64,000 nt of DNA, from the NCBI RefSeq assembly GCF_002973595.1, contig NZ_PVEO01000002.1, forward strand, positions 62,001 through 126,000, written 5' to 3'. Position numbers and translations under genes: made by a program. The notes under the pieces are model-generated. The model saw nothing but the letters and a program-made list of their open reading frames with translations. It did not search any database and was not told the origin of the DNA. Shown piece after piece: positions 37,388-47,488 of the stretch (positions are counted from its first letter, which is position 1; each line of letters starts with the position of its first letter). The DNA comes from Jejuia pallidilutea. GTDB taxonomy: Bacteria; Bacteroidota; Bacteroidia; Flavobacteriales; Flavobacteriaceae.

Positions 37388-37519
37388 CTTCTAAAGCCTT
37401 GTTAGTCAAAAAAACTGCATCTTTTCAATTATTTCGTAGGAGTTTATTATTTCAATACGTCTGTTTTTCAATACATTAACCTACACAACAAGCTTAATTA
37501 TCTTAATTAAAAATACTTA

Positions 37520-38698
37520 CTATTCGTACGTTATGTATGCAGAAACCAACCAATGATTCGCTTTTCCTTCTTCAGCCTTTGTTGCGGGAATAGTTATTTT
37601 GATACTGTGTTTTCCGGCTTCTAAATCACCTAAATCTACTGCGAATGGCTCTACTTTAGACCCAGGACACCAGTTAGACCTAGAAAGATCTGATGAAGCT
37701 AAGCGTTCTTCTATTTCTTTTACCGCACGTTTTCTTGTTTTTGGGTCTCTATAATACGCAGAATCTTTTCTTAACCAAACACCCGAAGTTGGGTTAAACC
37801 GTCTAAAAGAAGCACAATCATCACGCCATGGGATTGTATCTAATACTAATTTATTATCGAAGTAAACACTGTTTTTTATTTTGGTAAACTCATCGCCTCC
37901 TCTATGACCGCCATGACCTGTGGTGATATAATGCAATTTTACATTCTTCAGGTTTTTTGGTAATTGAAAATTATATTCTAATGGTCCATCAGCGAAGAAA
38001 TAAGGTAATGCTTGTCCTTTACCATACTTTACGGTGTTCACTAACGACATTACTTTGCGCTGTTTTTTAGCTCTTCCAGAATAGCTCAAAGTTACATCAA
38101 ATTTATAGCCTGTTTTTGTCCATGAGTCTATCCAAACGCCGATATAGAATGTACCGGTAACCACATCTTCTAAATGCGAAATATCCTGATTCCAAACCAC
38201 TTCTTTTTCCCACTTCGGAATGTAAACAGGTTTTAAATACTTACGCTCATCGTTACTATAATGTCCAACACCAAAAGGTGTCATAAAACGTAACAATTCT
38301 ATAACTGGTGTGTAATTACTGGTAGGTAAAACGCCGCCATGTTTCTCTGTGACATAAGATGCCTTTGGGAAATTTGCGTTTCCGTTTGCCACGTCTAGAA
38401 TTGAAATATCATCAGGATTGGTAATTACAAAACAAGAACCAGATTTATCCCATTTATCACCATTAGATCTTAACTTCAATTTTAAGTGTACATCAGTACC
38501 GTTCTCAAAGGTGGGTACGGTTACTTTTTTAATTACCAGGCGCCCACCAAATAATCTTATAACCTCAGGGTCAATATTAGTGCTATCGGGCTTTCCATAA
38601 TTTATAATTTGATTGGAAAAAACAGTTTGTTCTACACTATTTTGAGAAGACGTTATACCACAAACAACCAGTGATATAGCGATAATTATTTTTTTCAT
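37520..38698 (-). CDS. PNGase F-like peptide-N-glycosidase
   Basis: A 392-residue exported protein (signal to about residue 19) of the PNGase F fold, which hydrolyses the amide linking N-glycans to asparagine. Two jelly-roll domains are expected. Visible landmarks: GDKWDK with Asp84 at the place of PNGase F Asp60, LLRFMTPFGVGH (135-146), WIDSW with Asp191 where PNGase F has Glu118, GHGGHRGGDE with Glu270 at the place of Glu206, and SNWCPG. Alignment to the Elizabethkingia enzyme is from memory. It is last in the N-glycan operon and overlaps the GH92 gene by 4 nt (ATGA). It has no T9SS tail, so it is probably periplasmic, unlike the larger relative at 53820. Confidence 0.88.
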   Translation of the reverse strand: MKKIIIAISLVVCGITSSQNSVEQTVFSNQIINYGKPDSTNIDPEVIRLFGGRLVIKKVTVPTFENGTDVHLKLKLRSNGDKWDKSGSCFVITNPDDISILDVANGNANFPKASYVTEKHGGVLPTSNYTPVIELLRFMTPFGVGHYSNDERKYLKPVYIPKWEKEVVWNQDISHLEDVVTGTFYIGVWIDSWTKTGYKFDVTLSYSGRAKKQRKVMSLVNTVKYGKGQALPYFFADGPLEYNFQLPKNLKNVKLHYITTGHGGHRGGDEFTKIKNSVYFDNKLVLDTIPWRDDCASFRRFNPTSGVWLRKDSAYYRDPKTRKRAVKEIEERLASSDLSRSNWCPGSKVEPFAVDLGDLEAGKHSIKITIPATKAEEGKANHWLVSAYITYE

Positions 38699-40914
38699 TT
38701 TAGATGGATATTAAGTACGGCATCGTTTACCAAATCGGAGTGATTTACAAAATAACCCTTGTGAGGTTTACCATTTAGTTCTATGTTATTGATAGTTCCG
38801 TTAGGATTTCCAGTTCTTTTTATTACAAGCTGTTTACCCTTGTAATATTTGGCATCTAAATCGATAGTAATTTTATCGAACATTGGCGCTGTTATCGTAT
38901 AAAATGGTTCTCCCGGGGAAATAGGATAAATACCCATCATACTATAAATTAACCACGCCGACATCGTACCAGTATCATCATTTCCAGGTAATCCATCAGG
39001 TGTGTTTTTAAAATATTGCGCTACTAAACCTCTTACTAGATTTTGACTTCGTTTTTCTTCGCCCTTTACATAATTAAACAAGAATGGATACCCAATATCG
39101 GGTTCGTTTGCCATATCGAATTGGTTGGTATCGAAAACCTTTTGTAATTGTTTGGCAAACTCTTTTTTACCCCCCATAAGTTTCATTAATCCTTTGGTAT
39201 CGTGCGATACCATGAATGCATATTGATACGCATTACCTTCTATAAAGCCAATATTTTTGGTAAAATTGGCACCTGCAAGCGGATTAAAAGGCGTGTACCA
39301 AGAACCGTCTGGGTTCTTAGGGCGTAACAATTTAAGTTTTGTATCGTATAAATTTCTATAGGTTAAAGATTGCTTTGAAAACCTTTTATAATCGTCCTTT
39401 TTACCTAATCGTTTTGCTAAAAGTGCGATAGCAAAATCGCTAATATTATACTCTTGGGTTGTTGATACCGAACCCGCATTTTTAGTCGTTAAAAACCCGT
39501 TAGAAATATATTCTTGTATACCTGGTCTTAATGGATTGTTTTCTAATTGAGTAGCACTTTTTCGCATTGCGGTATATGCCTTTTCTACATCGAAATCAGT
39601 AATCCCTTTTAAATACGTATCGGTGAGTATAATGCCTGCAGGGTCTCCAACCATAGTTGTAGTTTCGGTTGCATTTAATTCCCATTTCGGTAACCAGCCA
39701 CTTTCATCGTAAATTTGAAGCATACTTTTAACCATGTTCGATTGTTGCTTAGGATACACTAACGACATAAGCTGATGCAGGTTACGATATGTATCCCAAA
39801 ATGAAAATACTGTAAAACGAGTACCATTGGTTTTTAAAGTTTCCCGCGTTGCCATACTCGGGTATTCTCCATTATAATCGTTTAGGGTATTTGGGTGAAT
39901 TAATGTGTGGTATAAGGCCGTATAAAAAATAGTTTTGTCGTCTTTACTGCCTCCTTCAACTTTTATTTTTGATAGTAACTTATTCCAATTAGATTTAGTT
40001 GATGCGTAGATTGCTTCAAATGATAATTGTTCTGTTTCTTTCTTTAAATTCTCTCGAGCATTCTCTATACTAATATAAGATATCCCTACCTTAACTTCCA
40101 CCTGAGTTGGCTCCTTAAAGTGATATTTAAAATAGGCACCAATACTATCACCTATCACTTCTTTTTTAAAGCCTTCCATAGTTCTGGTTTTACCATTGTA
40201 AGGCATCCATTGGGCTTCATGTCCGTTATTTTTATATGGTGTTTTCCAAGTGCCGTAAGAATCGGCGGGTTTACTGAATTGCGCTACAAAGTACAGCGGA
40301 TACGCCTCTTCTGGTTTATAGTAACAAAACGATCCAACAGTACGCTTACCTTCAATTTCTGTAGGTGATACTATTTTTAAAGATGCCCCCATTTCATTTG
40401 TTAAGCCTAAGCCTAAATTGAGTAAAATATTAGATTCTCCCTTCGGGAACGAATACCTTGAAACGCCAACTCTTGTAGATGCCGTAGTTTCAACTTTAAC
40501 GTTATACTTATTTAATTCTGTGCTATAATATCCTGCTTTGGCAACTTCATTTTTATAAGTACTGCCATATTTTAGATGATTAGTTTCTACTGCACCCGTA
40601 GTAGGCATTAATAGCACAACACCTAAATCTGGACAACCTACTCCGCTTAAATTAACATGTGAAAAACCTGTTAAAAATGTATTTTCATGAACGTACGGAT
40701 TAGACAACCATCTGCTATCTTTTTCCATAGTATTTTGAGAGCCGGAAACGTTAAACGGCGAGACACTTGCCATTCCACGAGGCGCAATAGCCCCAGGATT
40801 TGTAGCTCCAAAATTTGAAGTTCCAATAAAAGGATTTACATAATCTACAACCTCTTGTGCTTCTACTACAAATTGCCAAAATAACAGCACTATTAAAAAA
40901 CACGTAATTCTCAT
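38695..40914 (-). CDS. GH92 alpha-mannosidase
   Basis: A 739-residue exported GH92 enzyme (signal cleavage near VEAQ, residue 20). Motifs: YVNPFIGTSNFG, NPGAIAPRGMASVSPF (an unusual form of the PGAT.PFG block), GFSHVNLSGVGCPDLG, LYHTLIHPN, and GNDDTGTMSAW near the C-terminus. The ARG-type substitution and GNDD instead of GNED separate it from the other two GH92 proteins, so it may act on another alpha-mannose linkage. It overlaps the PNGase gene by 4 nt and is 1 nt from the GH20. Confidence 0.93.
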   Translation of the reverse strand: MRITCFLIVLLFWQFVVEAQEVVDYVNPFIGTSNFGATNPGAIAPRGMASVSPFNVSGSQNTMEKDSRWLSNPYVHENTFLTGFSHVNLSGVGCPDLGVVLLMPTTGAVETNHLKYGSTYKNEVAKAGYYSTELNKYNVKVETTASTRVGVSRYSFPKGESNILLNLGLGLTNEMGASLKIVSPTEIEGKRTVGSFCYYKPEEAYPLYFVAQFSKPADSYGTWKTPYKNNGHEAQWMPYNGKTRTMEGFKKEVIGDSIGAYFKYHFKEPTQVEVKVGISYISIENARENLKKETEQLSFEAIYASTKSNWNKLLSKIKVEGGSKDDKTIFYTALYHTLIHPNTLNDYNGEYPSMATRETLKTNGTRFTVFSFWDTYRNLHQLMSLVYPKQQSNMVKSMLQIYDESGWLPKWELNATETTTMVGDPAGIILTDTYLKGITDFDVEKAYTAMRKSATQLENNPLRPGIQEYISNGFLTTKNAGSVSTTQEYNISDFAIALLAKRLGKKDDYKRFSKQSLTYRNLYDTKLKLLRPKNPDGSWYTPFNPLAGANFTKNIGFIEGNAYQYAFMVSHDTKGLMKLMGGKKEFAKQLQKVFDTNQFDMANEPDIGYPFLFNYVKGEEKRSQNLVRGLVAQYFKNTPDGLPGNDDTGTMSAWLIYSMMGIYPISPGEPFYTITAPMFDKITIDLDAKYYKGKQLVIKRTGNPNGTINNIELNGKPHKGYFVNHSDLVNDAVLNIHLK

Positions 40915-40915
40915 T

Positions 40916-43252
40916 TTAATGTATTAAAATTTCATCTACAAAAATCCAACCCTCATTTCGTTCTCTTATATGATGAGATAAACTTAGTTTTACTTTTACA
41001 ACTCTTGCTTTTATGGGCTCGAATTCTAAATTAAACTCTTTGAGTTCTGTTTCTTTATTGGGTTTAAAAGCCCGATTAAAAGATTTTACTTCTACAAATT
41101 CCTTTCCGTTTTTCGAAACAAAAACTTGTATCTTGGAGGGATAAAAGATAGCATTTTTTTGATTCTCCATACTTCCGATGGTTACGCGTTTAATGTCTTT
41201 CTCCTCTCCTAAATCAATAATAACTTCTGCATCTTCGTTTAACCAAGCCTGCCACCTTCCATCGCGGAAATTTTTAGTTCCACGTAAGGTATTTACAAGA
41301 TTAAAATCTCCAGACCCTTGATATCTGTTATGGTATTTGGTGATATAATCTACTTTACTAGATACTGCTTTATGAAATGTTATGGTATCTTTAAACACCA
41401 TTCCTGTTGGCTTATTCTCCTTAAACATAGCGGCCTTAACCACTGTGGTACGCTTTAATTTAATAGGCGTGACAAACTTTGCAGACTGTTCGTTTAATTC
41501 TGCATCACCAAAAGCATACCGAATATCTGAATCTAGAAATTCATTGTGCAACGTTAGTTCCACAGATTTATCTTCAGCATTCGCTTCTACTTTTGAAGTA
41601 ATAATATAAGCACTTTTAGCATAGTTAATATCTAATAACTCGAAACGTTGCATCATAGTTTTTAAACGTCCAGAAAAATCGTTCCAATCTCTTAATTCTT
41701 TAGGGCTCCATAGCGTTTCGGATAATGCAGTTAACCTCGGAAAAATCATGTATTGCGAATGGTCTTCCGTTGGTATATGTTCTGCCCAAACATTGGCTTG
41801 CCCACCTAAAATATGTTTTGCTTCTTCCGTACTTAGTTCATCAACAATTGGTTCAAAATCGTACACTTTACTTACTGTGATTACCGAGCCACCTGCTTTG
41901 GGTTCATACTCTGGAGGTCCTTGGTAATAATCGAAATAGCAATATCCAACCGGAGACATTATAGCATCGTTTCCATATTTTGCAGCTTCAACACCTCCTT
42001 TAACACCGCGCCAACTCATAACAGTGGCTTCCGGAGCTAAACCACCTTCTAAAATTTCATCCCAGCCTATTAATTTTTTTCCTTTTGAATTTATAAACTT
42101 TTCTATTCGTTTTATAAAATAACTTTGAAGTTCTTCTACATTTTTTAACCCTTCTTGGGCGATACGTTTTTTACAATGTACGCACTTCTCCCAATTGGTT
42201 TTAGTAGCTTCATCCCCTCCAATATGTATGTATCTAGAGGGAAATATTTCCATAACCTCTAACAAGATATCTTCTAAAAACTGAAAGGTACTTTCTTTTC
42301 CAGCACAATATATATCGGTAATTGGCCATAAAGCACCTGAAGGCACCGCAATTGGTTGCTCATGACATGATAATTCTGGATACGCTGCAATAGCGCTTGA
42401 AACGTGCGCAGGCATTTCTATTTCTGGCACTACTTCAACACCCTTTAAAGCAGCATAAGCTACAATGTCTTTTAAATCTTCTTGAGTTAAATAACCACCG
42501 TAAGTACCTTTTTCTTTCGGGTTATTTTCTGTTCTTGAATTCCAAGGCAAATGTTCTTGATCTACGCGCCACGCACCAACTTCGGTAAGTTTTGGATATT
42601 TTTTTATTTCGATACGCCACCCTTGGTCGTCTACCAAATGCAAGTGTAAAATGTTTAATTTATGAAGAGACAACGCATCAATCGTTTCTTTTATATATGC
42701 TTTATTGAAAAAATGACGTGATAAATCCAACATTAATCCACGCCAAGGAAATCTAGGTCCATCAACAATATCAACATTTGGGATTTGCCAATCTATATCT
42801 TTTACAACTGTTGTGCTTTCTATTTCTACTGGTAATAATTGTCTTAAGCTTTGTACAGCGTATAAAAATCCTGAGCTATCGGATGCGGAAATTGTTATTC
42901 CGTTTTCGTTAACCTTTAATGCATAAGCTTCAGCATCTAAACCAACATCAGTTTTAAAAGCAACATAATTGTTTTTGGGAATTGTACTTACAATAGGCAA
43001 ATTCCAACCCGAAGCATTTTTAAATTTATCAATGAGTAATTGAGCCGCTATTTTTTGTTGTTGGTTGGAAGCTACAAAAACGGTGTTTTCGTTAAACTGA
43101 AACACGCCTGAATTCAGTTGTAAACTCCCTACTTTTGGTATAATTTGTATATCTGATTCTTGATATGCAATACTAGCTTTCTCCTTGCAGGCATTTAGTA
43201 AAACAAAGGTAACGGCTAGAATAGAAAAACAACTAAAACATCTGATTTTCAT
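40916..43252 (-). CDS. GH20 beta-N-acetylhexosaminidase with discoidin-like C-terminus (lipoprotein)
   Basis: A 778-residue lipoprotein (LLNAC, Cys22). GH20b domain about 35-160; TIM barrel with RHF (179-181), HLVDDQGWR (205-213), PEIEMPAH (276-283) and HIGGDE with catalytic Asp347/Glu348. A chitobiase C-terminal-like stretch (about 560-640) leads to an F5/8 type C (discoidin-like) domain (about 650-778; GRWQAWLNEDAEVIIDLG, HIRERNEGWIFVDEI). The tail probably binds glycan. In the N-glycan operon it would remove antennal GlcNAc or split chitobiose. Confidence 0.95.
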   Translation of the reverse strand: MKIRCFSCFSILAVTFVLLNACKEKASIAYQESDIQIIPKVGSLQLNSGVFQFNENTVFVASNQQQKIAAQLLIDKFKNASGWNLPIVSTIPKNNYVAFKTDVGLDAEAYALKVNENGITISASDSSGFLYAVQSLRQLLPVEIESTTVVKDIDWQIPNVDIVDGPRFPWRGLMLDLSRHFFNKAYIKETIDALSLHKLNILHLHLVDDQGWRIEIKKYPKLTEVGAWRVDQEHLPWNSRTENNPKEKGTYGGYLTQEDLKDIVAYAALKGVEVVPEIEMPAHVSSAIAAYPELSCHEQPIAVPSGALWPITDIYCAGKESTFQFLEDILLEVMEIFPSRYIHIGGDEATKTNWEKCVHCKKRIAQEGLKNVEELQSYFIKRIEKFINSKGKKLIGWDEILEGGLAPEATVMSWRGVKGGVEAAKYGNDAIMSPVGYCYFDYYQGPPEYEPKAGGSVITVSKVYDFEPIVDELSTEEAKHILGGQANVWAEHIPTEDHSQYMIFPRLTALSETLWSPKELRDWNDFSGRLKTMMQRFELLDINYAKSAYIITSKVEANAEDKSVELTLHNEFLDSDIRYAFGDAELNEQSAKFVTPIKLKRTTVVKAAMFKENKPTGMVFKDTITFHKAVSSKVDYITKYHNRYQGSGDFNLVNTLRGTKNFRDGRWQAWLNEDAEVIIDLGEEKDIKRVTIGSMENQKNAIFYPSKIQVFVSKNGKEFVEVKSFNRAFKPNKETELKEFNLEFEPIKARVVKVKLSLSHHIRERNEGWIFVDEILIH

Positions 43253-43263
43253 AGCCTTGAATT

Positions 43264-44280
43264 TTATTTGTTTTTACTTAATTTAAATTCAGATTTCTCC
43301 ATACGATTTCCGTTTTTCTCATCAAAAACAGCATAATCAAATCCGGGACGCAAACTAAAACCACCATAGTCGCCTTGTTTATTTACGGCTATAAAACCAA
43401 CTTGTAAATACTCTAAATCTTTATGGTTTGCGTGTTTTTTATAAATACGCTCTACAATTGCTTTACATGCTTCTGTTGGCGATTTACCTTGACGCATTAA
43501 CTCTACCACCATGGCACTTCCAGCGGTTCTTATCACAGCTTCTCCAAGACCTGTTGCGGCCGCTGCGCCTATATCGTTATCTAAAAATAATCCGGCCCCA
43601 ATAATTGGAGAATCTCCCACACGACCGTGCATTTTCCAAGCAGCTCCACTTGTGGTACATCCGCCATATATATCACCTTGTTCATCAAGTACTAACATAC
43701 TAATGGTATCGTGATTTTCAATATTAATTACTGGGGCGTATTTAGACTTTTCTAGCCAGTTTTTCCAAGCTTGTTTAGATTTTTCTGTGAGTAAATTTTC
43801 TTCTACAAATCCTTCGGAAAGCGCAAATTGTTTAGCGCCTTCGCCCACTAACATCACGTGGGGTGTTTTATCTAAAACTTTTTTAGCAACCGCTATTGGA
43901 TGTTTTATACCTTCTAAAAAGGCAACAGAACCACAATCGCTATTATGATTCATAATACAAGCATCTAAGGTAACTTTACCTTCTCTATCTGGAAAGCCTC
44001 CGTACCCTACACTTCTAACATTTGGATCTGCTTCTGGTACACCAACTCCAGCTACAATAGCATCTAATGCCGGGGCACCTTTTTTAAGTTGACTCCAAGC
44101 TTCCTCGTTTGCCGCTAAACCATGTCTCCAAGTAGAAATAACAATAGGTTTTTTTACTGTTTTGGGCAATGTACCATTAACTTCATCTGCTTTCTTCGAA
44201 GTATCGGTACAACCAATAACAGTACTTAACCCAACAGTACCAAGTGCTGCTTTTTTAATAAAATCTCTTCTTTTGGACAT
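43264..44280 (-). CDS. N4-(beta-N-acetylglucosaminyl)-L-asparaginase (glycosylasparaginase)
   Basis: Ntn-hydrolase that cleaves GlcNAc-Asn to release asparagine-side aspartate and the amino sugar, the last step of N-glycopeptide breakdown. 338 residues; Tat-type signal SKRRDFIKKA with possible lipobox IGC. Autocatalytic cleavage is expected between Asp191 and Thr192 in ENHDTISMLVLD; Thr192 becomes the N-terminal nucleophile. GGCTTSG and GRVGDSPIIGAG are the known substrate-site blocks. It is 11 nt from the GH20 and 9 nt from the GHL10-like gene. Export suggests it works on periplasmic Asn-linked stubs, for instance where PNGase has not acted. Confidence 0.95.
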   Translation of the reverse strand: MSKRRDFIKKAALGTVGLSTVIGCTDTSKKADEVNGTLPKTVKKPIVISTWRHGLAANEEAWSQLKKGAPALDAIVAGVGVPEADPNVRSVGYGGFPDREGKVTLDACIMNHNSDCGSVAFLEGIKHPIAVAKKVLDKTPHVMLVGEGAKQFALSEGFVEENLLTEKSKQAWKNWLEKSKYAPVINIENHDTISMLVLDEQGDIYGGCTTSGAAWKMHGRVGDSPIIGAGLFLDNDIGAAAATGLGEAVIRTAGSAMVVELMRQGKSPTEACKAIVERIYKKHANHKDLEYLQVGFIAVNKQGDYGGFSLRPGFDYAVFDEKNGNRMEKSEFKLSKNK

Positions 44281-44289
44281 TTTAATTCT

Positions 44290-45405
44290 TTATTCTTTTG
44301 AGCTTTTAATGACCTCAAATTGAGCTTCCGTCATGGTATAATCATCAAAAAACGCCACACCTTTAGCGCCGTTATCCTTAGCCTCTTGTATGGCTACTTT
44401 TAAATCTTCTGGCGTTAATTTTGGCGTATATAAACCCGTGTGTAATTCTACTGGTTTATCTTCTAAATCTTGAACACCTTGCTTTGTGGCATACCCAATC
44501 CAATCTAATTCTTCGTTATAAAAATTATAATAAATCATAGGCAATACCATATCAATGTTCCATTTATCCCAACGTTGGCGTACCATATGGTCGGCCATTT
44601 CCGGATAAGGAAATACAGCGGCGCTTAATTTTTTATCGTATTTATGTACCAAATCGTAAGCATCGTTTACTAAAGATCTTATTTCATTTAACCTAAAGTT
44701 TTTCCACTCCATATCTATGGCTGGATTCTTCATTTTTCTTGGATCTTTATGATGCATAGCCATAAATTTTTCCACACTAGCATCGGAATAATCGAAATCG
44801 TAATCTGGTAATTCTTCTTCCTGTTTTAAGTTGTATTTAGGCAATAATCCTATAGGTAAAAATACGTCTGGATAACGTATATAATCTAAATGCACACTGG
44901 CAACGCCTTCAACTTTTGCTAAGCCTTCCACCAAACTTAAAATATGCTTTTTAGCTTCTGGATGACTTGGTGATAACCATTGGTAATACCCAACATATGG
45001 TCTGTCTTCTTTTTTAAAGCACGATTTTCCGCTACGACTTACCATGTACCATTCCGGGTGTTTTAATGCCGTTGTATCTCCTGGTCTGTTGGTAGTAAAC
45101 ATCCACGCATGAACTTCTAGTCCTTCTTTTTTTGCAAGTGGCGTTAAGCGTTTAAGTAATATAGGATCTGCGCCAGTGTTTAATAAAACGGCATCGAACC
45201 CATAACTTTTTAATTTTTTAAAATGTGCAGTATATGCTGAATCTGATTTTTTATGCCCCACAGTCATCCAACTCCAATATTTAAATTTTGAAGTAGGTTG
45301 TTCTGTAGACACTTCCTCACTTTCCGTTACTTTCTTTTCTACACTGTTATTACAGGCTATAATTGATAATAAAATAATTCCGAAAAAAACTTTTACTAAT
45401 TTCAT
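44290..45405 (-). CDS. GHL10-like (family 10-like) glycosidase, putative lipoprotein
   Basis: A 371-residue lipoprotein (lipobox IIAC, Cys18). The sequence looks like a TIM-barrel protein of the hydrolase-like GHL10/DUF187 group: SYGFDAVLLNTGADP, GLEVHAWMF, SVHLDYIRYPD (with candidate acidic residue in LDYIRYP), MVLPMIYYN, and GVAFFDDYTM at the end. The family has few characterised members. Its position between glycosylasparaginase and a CBM9-like gene in an N-glycan operon makes an endo- or exo-glycosidase on the glycan core a fair guess, but no function is shown. Confidence 0.72.
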   Translation of the reverse strand: MKLVKVFFGIILLSIIACNNSVEKKVTESEEVSTEQPTSKFKYWSWMTVGHKKSDSAYTAHFKKLKSYGFDAVLLNTGADPILLKRLTPLAKKEGLEVHAWMFTTNRPGDTTALKHPEWYMVSRSGKSCFKKEDRPYVGYYQWLSPSHPEAKKHILSLVEGLAKVEGVASVHLDYIRYPDVFLPIGLLPKYNLKQEEELPDYDFDYSDASVEKFMAMHHKDPRKMKNPAIDMEWKNFRLNEIRSLVNDAYDLVHKYDKKLSAAVFPYPEMADHMVRQRWDKWNIDMVLPMIYYNFYNEELDWIGYATKQGVQDLEDKPVELHTGLYTPKLTPEDLKVAIQEAKDNGAKGVAFFDDYTMTEAQFEVIKSSKE

Positions 45406-45407
45406 AT

Positions 45408-46478
45408 TTATTTATTTGTAATGAATTTACTGTCCTCTCTGATGATTAATTGATGTCCAGAAAAAGGACTTTTTACTGATACATTCCAACCCTGACTATG
45501 GTTCTCAAGAATTGGTTTAATAGTTTCATTTTCTATTGAAATAGGTTCTGCTAAGAGACTGTCTAAAGAAGTTGCCCAAAGTCCATTTTTGCCGAAATAT
45601 TGCTTTTGAGCTCTGTACAATTCAAACAGTTTCCATTTAATTTTTTCATCGTTTGAAATTGTAAAACTATCCTTTTCACCTGCTTCTTTTGAAGAAAAAA
45701 ATACATAACCCCATTTTTCGGGTTCATGCATATTTACTACACCAGTAGGCGACCACACCCAATTGTATTCATGATGAAGTTTTCCATTTGCATCTCGTTT
45801 TCTTTGATATTGCCCATCTACAATTTGGTAATCCCAATTTACTCTAGAGAAATTTACTCTCCAAAATTCGTCTTTGGGCACATTTTTATGAAAGTAGCCT
45901 TTTTTATAGGCTTTCCATGGAATGGCAATTTCTAACATCCAGCCTTTGTCGGTATCGTTCGGATTATTTATTGTACCATTTACCTTCACTGCCGATTTTA
46001 AACCCGTTATATTCCAATCGTTTAACACAACGTTTTCATCTCTATAGGGTTTGCTAATAAATAAATCCCAAGGTGTATTTAGTGCGTTTATTTCTAATTC
46101 GTAATAATTATGCGAATCGCCATCAGGATCGATAAAAATCTCAAAATCGTTATTATGAAAAATTATAGTATCACGTTTTACTAAATGTCCCCATACATGC
46201 GGTTCTTCCATTATTGCCAAAATGTAGAAATAGGTATTATCCCAAAGCATTTTTACGTGTGTACTATATTTTGGCTTCTTCACACCTTCTATATCAATAA
46301 AAGCATCGGTCCATTCTACCTCACTCCATACAACATCAGTATCCTCGCCATCAATTTCTATAGCTTCAGAAGTTTTGTACGCTACATACTTTTTTGGAAT
46401 AATAGACGTATTTGATTGAGCACACGCCAACAGCGACATGCAGTATAACACCAATAAATATCTACAATTTATATTCAT
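45408..46478 (-). CDS. CBM9-like carbohydrate-binding lipoprotein
   Basis: A 356-residue lipoprotein (SLLACAQ, Cys19). Residues about 30-240 match the CBM9-like family pattern seen alone in many Bacteroidota: AIEIDGEDTDVVW, MLWDNTYFYILAIMEEPH, FEIFIDPDGDSHNYYELEIN, EIAIPWKAY, FWRVNFSRVNW. The C-terminal roughly 100 residues are helical or extended and do not resemble a known domain. It probably binds a glycan at the membrane. It lies 2 nt from the GHL10-like gene and 3 nt from GH130. Confidence 0.8.
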   Translation of the reverse strand: MNINCRYLLVLYCMSLLACAQSNTSIIPKKYVAYKTSEAIEIDGEDTDVVWSEVEWTDAFIDIEGVKKPKYSTHVKMLWDNTYFYILAIMEEPHVWGHLVKRDTIIFHNNDFEIFIDPDGDSHNYYELEINALNTPWDLFISKPYRDENVVLNDWNITGLKSAVKVNGTINNPNDTDKGWMLEIAIPWKAYKKGYFHKNVPKDEFWRVNFSRVNWDYQIVDGQYQRKRDANGKLHHEYNWVWSPTGVVNMHEPEKWGYVFFSSKEAGEKDSFTISNDEKIKWKLFELYRAQKQYFGKNGLWATSLDSLLAEPISIENETIKPILENHSQGWNVSVKSPFSGHQLIIREDSKFITNK

Positions 46479-46481
46479 TAT

Positions 46482-47450
46482 TTAAAGACTGTTACGCTTT
46501 GTAAATTCTATAACTTCACTTAGTTTACCAAAGGCTAAAGCTACAACAGTATCTGCCGCTCCATAATATACGGCTAACTTATCTTCTTCTTCATCATGTA
46601 ATGCCGCACAAGGAAACACCACGTTTGGTACATCGCCAGCTTGTTCGTAATTTACAGCTGGCCCCAATAAATAAGGTTGTGTTCTGTACTTTACTTTATC
46701 GGGCTCATTTTCATCCAAAAGAGCGGCACCCATAGCGTATCTAAATCCGTTACAGGTATTAATAACACCGTGATAAAGCATTAGCCAACCTTCTTTGGTT
46801 AAAATAGGAATTGGTCCTGCACCTATTTTTGTACATTGCCACGCGCTATCTTCAAAGTTTGCAGCTTTCATGACACATCGGTGCTCTCCCCAATATTTCA
46901 TATCTGGACTATAACTAACGTAAATATCACCAAATGGTGTATGGCCATTATCACTTGGTCTGCTTAACATGGCATACTTTCCATTTATTTTTTGTGGAAA
47001 TAAAACGCCATTTCTATTAAAGGGTAAAAACGCATTTTCGCACTGAAAAAACGCTTTAAAATCGAACGTATAACCTATACCAATTGTTGGTCCGTGATAG
47101 CCGTTACACCAAGTAATCCAATAACGATCTTCAATAAACACAACTCGCGGATCGTATTTATAATCTGACTCTATCATCGATGTATTGCCTTCTTGAAACT
47201 CTATAGGTTCATGCGCTATGTCCCAATGAATACCATCTTTACTAAACCCTGCAAAAATATTCATCTGCACCGCTTTATTATCACATCTAAACACCCCAGC
47301 AAAACCATCTTCAAACGGTACTACTGCACTGTTGAAAATACTATTAGAGCTAGGAATTGCATAACGGTCTATTATAGGGTTTTCTGTATACCTCCACATT
47401 ACATCATTACAATGTTCTGGTCGTTCTTGCCAAGGTATCGTTGTCTTCAT
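46482..47450 (-). CDS. GH130 beta-mannoside phosphorylase
   Basis: A 322-residue protein; the ATG at 47450 is used, as the frame's upstream start is TTG. It has no signal peptide, so it is cytoplasmic. GH130 five-bladed propeller motifs: [29 protein letters not shown] with the likely catalytic Asp, WLMLYHGV, and the final [20 protein letters not shown]. The family phosphorolyses beta-1,4-mannosides; in N-glycan loci the substrate is Man-beta-1,4-GlcNAc, giving mannose-1-phosphate and GlcNAc. The symporter gene directly upstream (32 nt) is the natural importer. Exact specificity is inferred. Confidence 0.92.
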   Translation of the reverse strand: MKTTIPWQERPEHCNDVMWRYTENPIIDRYAIPSSNSIFNSAVVPFEDGFAGVFRCDNKAVQMNIFAGFSKDGIHWDIAHEPIEFQEGNTSMIESDYKYDPRVVFIEDRYWITWCNGYHGPTIGIGYTFDFKAFFQCENAFLPFNRNGVLFPQKINGKYAMLSRPSDNGHTPFGDIYVSYSPDMKYWGEHRCVMKAANFEDSAWQCTKIGAGPIPILTKEGWLMLYHGVINTCNGFRYAMGAALLDENEPDKVKYRTQPYLLGPAVNYEQAGDVPNVVFPCAALHDEEEDKLAVYYGAADTVVALAFGKLSEVIEFTKRNSL

Positions 47451-47488
47451 CTTCAATCTATTAAATTTTTTTTAAGTTGTGTTAAATC

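Noticed and set aside
34755-37408. LamG twin genes with repeated flanks as a mobile element
   Set aside because: The repeats are in the same orientation and correspond to promoter, signal peptide and sorting-tail coding sequence. No transposase, terminal inverted repeats or target duplications are visible.
37494-37510. AT-only 7-bp stem after the PNGase F-like gene
   Set aside because: It is a perfect inverted repeat, but of A and T only, with a 3-nt loop and no T-run after it on the minus strand. It is not strong enough to call a terminator.
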